Source: Anaerolineales bacterium | GTDB taxonomy: Bacteria; Chloroflexota; Anaerolineae; 4572-78; NAK82 | NCBI GenBank assembly: GCA_024643945.1 | Contig: JAHELX010000242.1 | Coordinates: 1 to 8,709 of the forward strand | Length of the DNA: 8,709 bases | Direction of reading: 5' to 3' | The notes under the pieces: generated by a model | Database searches by the model: none | The model's input: only the letters and a program-made list of their open reading frames with translations | Told to the model about the DNA's origin: nothing | Made by a program: the position numbers and the translations under genes | Shown: piece after piece, positions 6,169 through 8,709 of the stretch | Position numbering within the stretch: the first letter of the stretch is position 1 | Layout of the letters: every line of letters begins with the position of its first letter

Positions 6169-6585
6169 ATGGCTCAAGTGTATCGAATGGATCTGTTGCA
6201 AAACGCTCTGGCCAACTTGTGCAATTCGCTGGATGGCGTACGTGCTGCGGTTATTGTGAGCATCGAAGGTTTTGTGGTGGCTTCGCATCCACGTGGCGAC
6301 GAATCATTTGTGGAGAACGGCTCAGCCAATAGTTCGCAGGTGGCTGCTATGGCTGCCACATTGGTAGCCTTAGGCGAGCGAACTCTGTCACGATTAGCGC
6401 AGGGTGAGATTGAGCGTATGCTCGTCGAGGGGCGTCATGGAGCCATGATTGTGATCCCGGTCAGCGATAACGCGGCGATTGCGGTTTTGCTTGAAAAGGG
6501 GGCCAAGGTAGGAGTCGCCCTCTACACTGTCCAATTTGCTGCGCAGCAAATCCGTCATATTCTGGAAGGTAGTCTGGTTGTTTGA
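6169..6585 (+). CDS. Roadblock/LC7 domain protein
   Basis: 138 residues from the chosen ATG. The whole protein is one Roadblock/LC7 domain: an N-terminal helix (MDLLQNALANLCNSLDG), the hallmark strand pair GVRAAVIVSIEGFVVASH, a polar loop, a long central helix (SSQVAAMAATLVALGERTLS) and the strands GAMIVIPVS and AAIAVLLE, then a closing helix. Bacterial members of this fold include MglB, which dimerises and acts on the small Ras-like GTPase MglA. No such GTPase is visible here. An in-frame ATG at 6148 abuts the hydrolase stop (TAGATG) and would give 145 residues, but it has no ribosome site. The ATG at 6169 has TGGAG at 6156-6160, 8 bases upstream, and is preferred. The gene is translationally close to the hydrolase, suggesting a shared process. 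Fold confident; partner unknown. Confidence 0.92.
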   Translation: MAQVYRMDLLQNALANLCNSLDGVRAAVIVSIEGFVVASHPRGDESFVENGSANSSQVAAMAATLVALGERTLSRLAQGEIERMLVEGRHGAMIVIPVSDNAAIAVLLEKGAKVGVALYTVQFAAQQIRHILEGSLVV

Positions 6586-6605
6586 CTTGCTGGCGTCGAA
6601 TGTTT

Positions 6606-6648
6606 TGATGTCGTAGCGGTTAAGCGTCACGGCACCGCTACGGCATCA
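6606..6648. terminator. 14-bp inverted repeat between convergent genes (bidirectional terminator candidate)
   Basis: TGATGTCGTAGCGG (6606-6619) pairs with CCGCTACGGCATCA (6635-6648): 14 pairs with one T/G mismatch (a U-G wobble in RNA), 15-base loop. It lies in the 75-base gap between the Roadblock stop and the end of the oppositely oriented mutase gene, the classic position for a shared terminator. Neither side has a T-tract, so release would have to be driven by the stem alone or by Rho. Confidence 0.55.
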
Positions 6649-6660
6649 GTTACTACAGCA

Positions 6661-8091
6661 CTACTCAAGCCCCGCCAATTCGCGCCCGGCCTGGATGAGG
6701 GCATCCACCCCCTTTTGGTCGGGCGCTTCTACATAGACGCGCAGCACAGGTTCGGTACCGCTGGGTCGGATGAGCAGCCAACTGTCGTCGGCCAAACGAT
6801 ATTTTACCCCGTCGCGGGTATCTACCTGGCGCACCGTCTGTCCATTGAGGTAAGCGGGCGCGCCGTCGGTGAGACGTTGCACCATCTCATGTTTGGCTAC
6901 TGGGTGGCGCAGACGTAGGTCGCGCCGGGTGTAACAGGCTGGCCCAACGGTTGCCTGCAAATTGGCGACCAGTTCGTGTAGTGGTGCGTTAGCCTCGGCC
7001 ATAATCTCCAGCAGTAATAATCCCATCAGTATCCCATCCCCTTCTGGGATGTGTTGCTTGATGCTTAATCCACCCGATTCCTCGCCGCCTATGAGCACAT
7101 CCTCGGTCAGCATCAAATCGGCGATGTGGTTGAAGCCAACTGGTGTTTCATGCAGCTTCAAATTATACTTCGCTGCTAGCCGGTCTATCATCATAGTGGT
7201 AGAAACCGTTTTGACCACAGCACCGGTCCAGTTCCGCTTTTCGACCAGGTGACGCAAGGCCAGGGCGAAGATGTGATGCGGGTCCACAAAGTTGCCCAAT
7301 GCGTCCACTGCGCCGATGCGATCGGCGTCGCCATCCGTGGCCAATCCCAAGTCCGCCTGGTCGGATTGCACGGCTGCAACCAGGGCTGTCAGGTAACGGG
7401 CAATAGGCTCGGGATGAATACCCCCGAAGCCAGGGTTCATCTCGCCCCGAATCTCGCGGATATGGGTGCGGGTGCGTGACAAGAACTCACGAAAGCAGCC
7501 GCGTCCGGAGCCATACATTGGATCGGCTACCACGCGCAGTTCGCCACTAGAAATCACATCCACGTTGAGCAATTGCCCCAAATGTTCGTAATAGGCCCAG
7601 GCTGGGTCGAAGCGACGGATGAGGCCCCGATCGAGGGCCTGCTGATAATCAATCATGTTGGGACCGCGTGCTTGTTCTTGGTTTCGGTCCAGGAGGCGTT
7701 CAACCATATGGCCCTGTTGCTTGGAAACCGCCCCGCCATAAGCAGCCTTGAGTTTGACCCCATTGTAGCGGGGCGCGTTGTGGCTGGCAGTGATCATGAT
7801 GCCTGCCGCTGCCTTTTTGTGGACGACATTATAGGAGATGGCAGGTGTGGGAGCGTCGGCGCGGGTTAGCCAGGCGACAATACCGTTGCCAGCCAACACC
7901 CGGGCCACTTCGGCGGCGTAGCGATCCGAAAGGAAGCGGGTGTCAAAGCCGACGACTACTTCAGGCTGGCTTGTTTCTGTCTCTTCCAGCACGTAGTCAG
8001 CGATAGCTTGCGCCACCAATTGCAGGTTGGCAAAGGTGAAAGTGTCACTGATGACGGCGCGCCAGCCGTCGGTGCCAAACTTAATGGTCAT
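6661..8091 (-). CDS. Alpha-D-phosphohexomutase (phosphoglucomutase/phosphomannomutase family)
   Basis: 476 residues, complete, normal family length. It interconverts sugar 1-phosphate and 6-phosphate through a phosphoserine enzyme with Mg2+, supplying sugar 1-phosphate for nucleotide sugars. Visible in order: IKFGTDGWRA (3-11, domain-1 substrate motif), catalytic loop TASHNAPRYNG (Ser103 is the phosphoserine), metal loop DGDADR (253-258), sugar-binding GGEESGG (335-341) and phosphate-binding RPSGTEP (442-448). The usual Pro of TASHNP is Ala106, a tolerated variant. Motifs alone do not separate glucose, mannose and glucosamine specificity; GlmM-type activity is possible. AAGGAG at 8101-8106 lies 9 bases upstream of the ATG. 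The 79-base gap to the upstream gene contains no clear promoter, so co-transcription with it is plausible. A small palindrome, CCAATGCTATTGG (8140-8152), lies in that gap. Confidence 0.95.
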   Translation of the reverse strand: MTIKFGTDGWRAVISDTFTFANLQLVAQAIADYVLEETETSQPEVVVGFDTRFLSDRYAAEVARVLAGNGIVAWLTRADAPTPAISYNVVHKKAAAGIMITASHNAPRYNGVKLKAAYGGAVSKQQGHMVERLLDRNQEQARGPNMIDYQQALDRGLIRRFDPAWAYYEHLGQLLNVDVISSGELRVVADPMYGSGRGCFREFLSRTRTHIREIRGEMNPGFGGIHPEPIARYLTALVAAVQSDQADLGLATDGDADRIGAVDALGNFVDPHHIFALALRHLVEKRNWTGAVVKTVSTTMMIDRLAAKYNLKLHETPVGFNHIADLMLTEDVLIGGEESGGLSIKQHIPEGDGILMGLLLLEIMAEANAPLHELVANLQATVGPACYTRRDLRLRHPVAKHEMVQRLTDGAPAYLNGQTVRQVDTRDGVKYRLADDSWLLIRPSGTEPVLRVYVEAPDQKGVDALIQAGRELAGLE

Positions 8092-8170
8092 TGTGTCGAA
8101 CTCCTTGAACAGATATCAATCAATAGGTAGCAGGTTGTACCAATGCTATTGGCCGTTAACTATCGGTTTA

Positions 8171-8709
8171 TCATCGTGGTTCGCCGCTGTCTATCCAGGG
8201 CAGATAGACTTCCCAACGTTGGCGCAGGTAATCCCGGGCCTCTTCAAACTCGGCCGCTTGAGCGGCTACCGTTCCTTCCCGGCCCACAGGCATCAGCCCG
8301 GCGACCTCGTGCCACAAACTGGCCAGCCGGCCCTGGTAAAGGGGCAGTAACGAGTCGACGATACGATCTGGATCGCGCTCTCCTTTATTGTAGACTACAG
8401 CAAAATCGTATACTACCTGGGCCCAGAGGTCGGGTGGAAAGGCGAAGCGCTCAACTGGCTGGGCGGCTAGCGCCTCAATTGCTGCCAGGTTAATGGGGGT
8501 GAGGATCCTTTGCCACAAGGCCCGGTGCTCCGTCCAGCCCACCATTAACGCATCCGTGAGGAGAGTCGTGTCGGGAATAGGGACTGGCTCTACGGGCGCT
8601 GTAGGTGATCCTGGGAACATCGGCACCGGCTCGATGGGGGGTATGGCCTGCCACACCGCCTGCCGCAATTGAACCTGCCGCAGTAACGTGCCGACCGCTT
8701 GCCGAAACA
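8171..8709 (-). CDS. C-terminal part of a larger protein, possibly a glycosyltransferase; start beyond window edge
   Basis: The frame is open from the TGA at 8171-8173 to the right edge, about 178 visible residues. A TTG at 8666-8668 could be read as a start, but the frame continues upstream with sensible sequence (FRQAVGTLLRQVQ) and there is no ribosome site, so the gene is probably truncated by the window. A Pro-rich stretch (IPPIEPVPMFPGSPTAPVEPV) leads into a mostly helical domain with no membrane segment. The run FPPDLWAQVVYDFAVVYN, then LLPLYQGRLASLWHE, reminds me of the helical tail of glycosyltransferases related to glucosylglycerate/mannosylglycerate synthases. This is recollection of family style, not an alignment. 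Position directly upstream of a phosphohexomutase agrees with sugar metabolism. The coding call is firm; the function is tentative. Confidence 0.7.
   Translation of the reverse strand, partial: FRQAVGTLLRQVQLRQAVWQAIPPIEPVPMFPGSPTAPVEPVPIPDTTLLTDALMVGWTEHRALWQRILTPINLAAIEALAAQPVERFAFPPDLWAQVVYDFAVVYNKGERDPDRIVDSLLPLYQGRLASLWHEVAGLMPVGREGTVAAQAAEFEEARDYLRQRWEVYLPWIDSGEPR

Noticed and set aside
8171..8668. Complete 165-residue gene starting at a TTG codon at 8668
   Set aside because: No ribosome site, and the frame stays open to the window edge with similar composition; more likely the end of a longer gene.
1..8709. tRNA, rRNA, transposase or phage genes
   Set aside because: Scanning both strands by eye, I saw no cloverleaf-like sequence, rRNA segment, transposase motif or phage gene; the gaps are short and accounted for.

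Overview
The window is a moderately GC-rich bacterial chromosomal segment. It carries seven supportable genes, two of them cut by the window edges. The gene set suggests Chloroflexota (Anaerolineae or Caldilineae type): a class A penicillin-binding protein with an EDASFYYNPG glycosyltransferase motif, a membrane-anchored Ser/Thr kinase with a Pro/Ser/Thr stalk, a stand-alone Roadblock protein and a phosphohexomutase beside a possible glycosyltransferase tail. That placement is inferred from family resemblance only. No phylogenetic marker (rRNA, ribosomal protein) is present.

Left part, minus strand: a class A penicillin-binding protein (cell-wall glycosyltransferase plus transpeptidase) starts at a GTG at 1843 and runs off the left edge. 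Upstream of it, on the same strand, lies a secreted or membrane-tethered SIMPL (DUF541) protein at 2012..2791. A 168-base gap with overlapping inverted repeats and a T-rich tract separates the two, so they are probably separate transcripts.

Middle: a 535-base divergent intergenic region (2792..3326) holds short GC-rich tandem repeats, a perfect 10-bp inverted repeat and a near-consensus extended -10 promoter. The promoter drives a transmembrane Ser/Thr protein kinase (3327..5060) whose C-terminal extracytoplasmic domain I do not recognise. A second clear promoter (5236..5264) drives a two-gene unit: a PhnP-like metallo-beta-lactamase-fold hydrolase (5302..6147) and a Roadblock/LC7 protein directly behind it.

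Right part, minus strand: a complete alpha-D-phosphohexomutase (6661..8091) is convergent with the Roadblock gene across a 14-bp inverted repeat. It lies 79 bases downstream of the C-terminal end of a protein that is open to the right edge and may be a sugar transferase. These two may form a sugar-nucleotide, glycoside or compatible-solute unit.

Taken together the window looks like envelope and signalling housekeeping. There is no mobile element, CRISPR array, RNA gene or obvious defence system. The parts least explained by known families are the kinase ectodomain, the hydrolase/Roadblock pairing and the structured intergenic DNA at 2880..3180.
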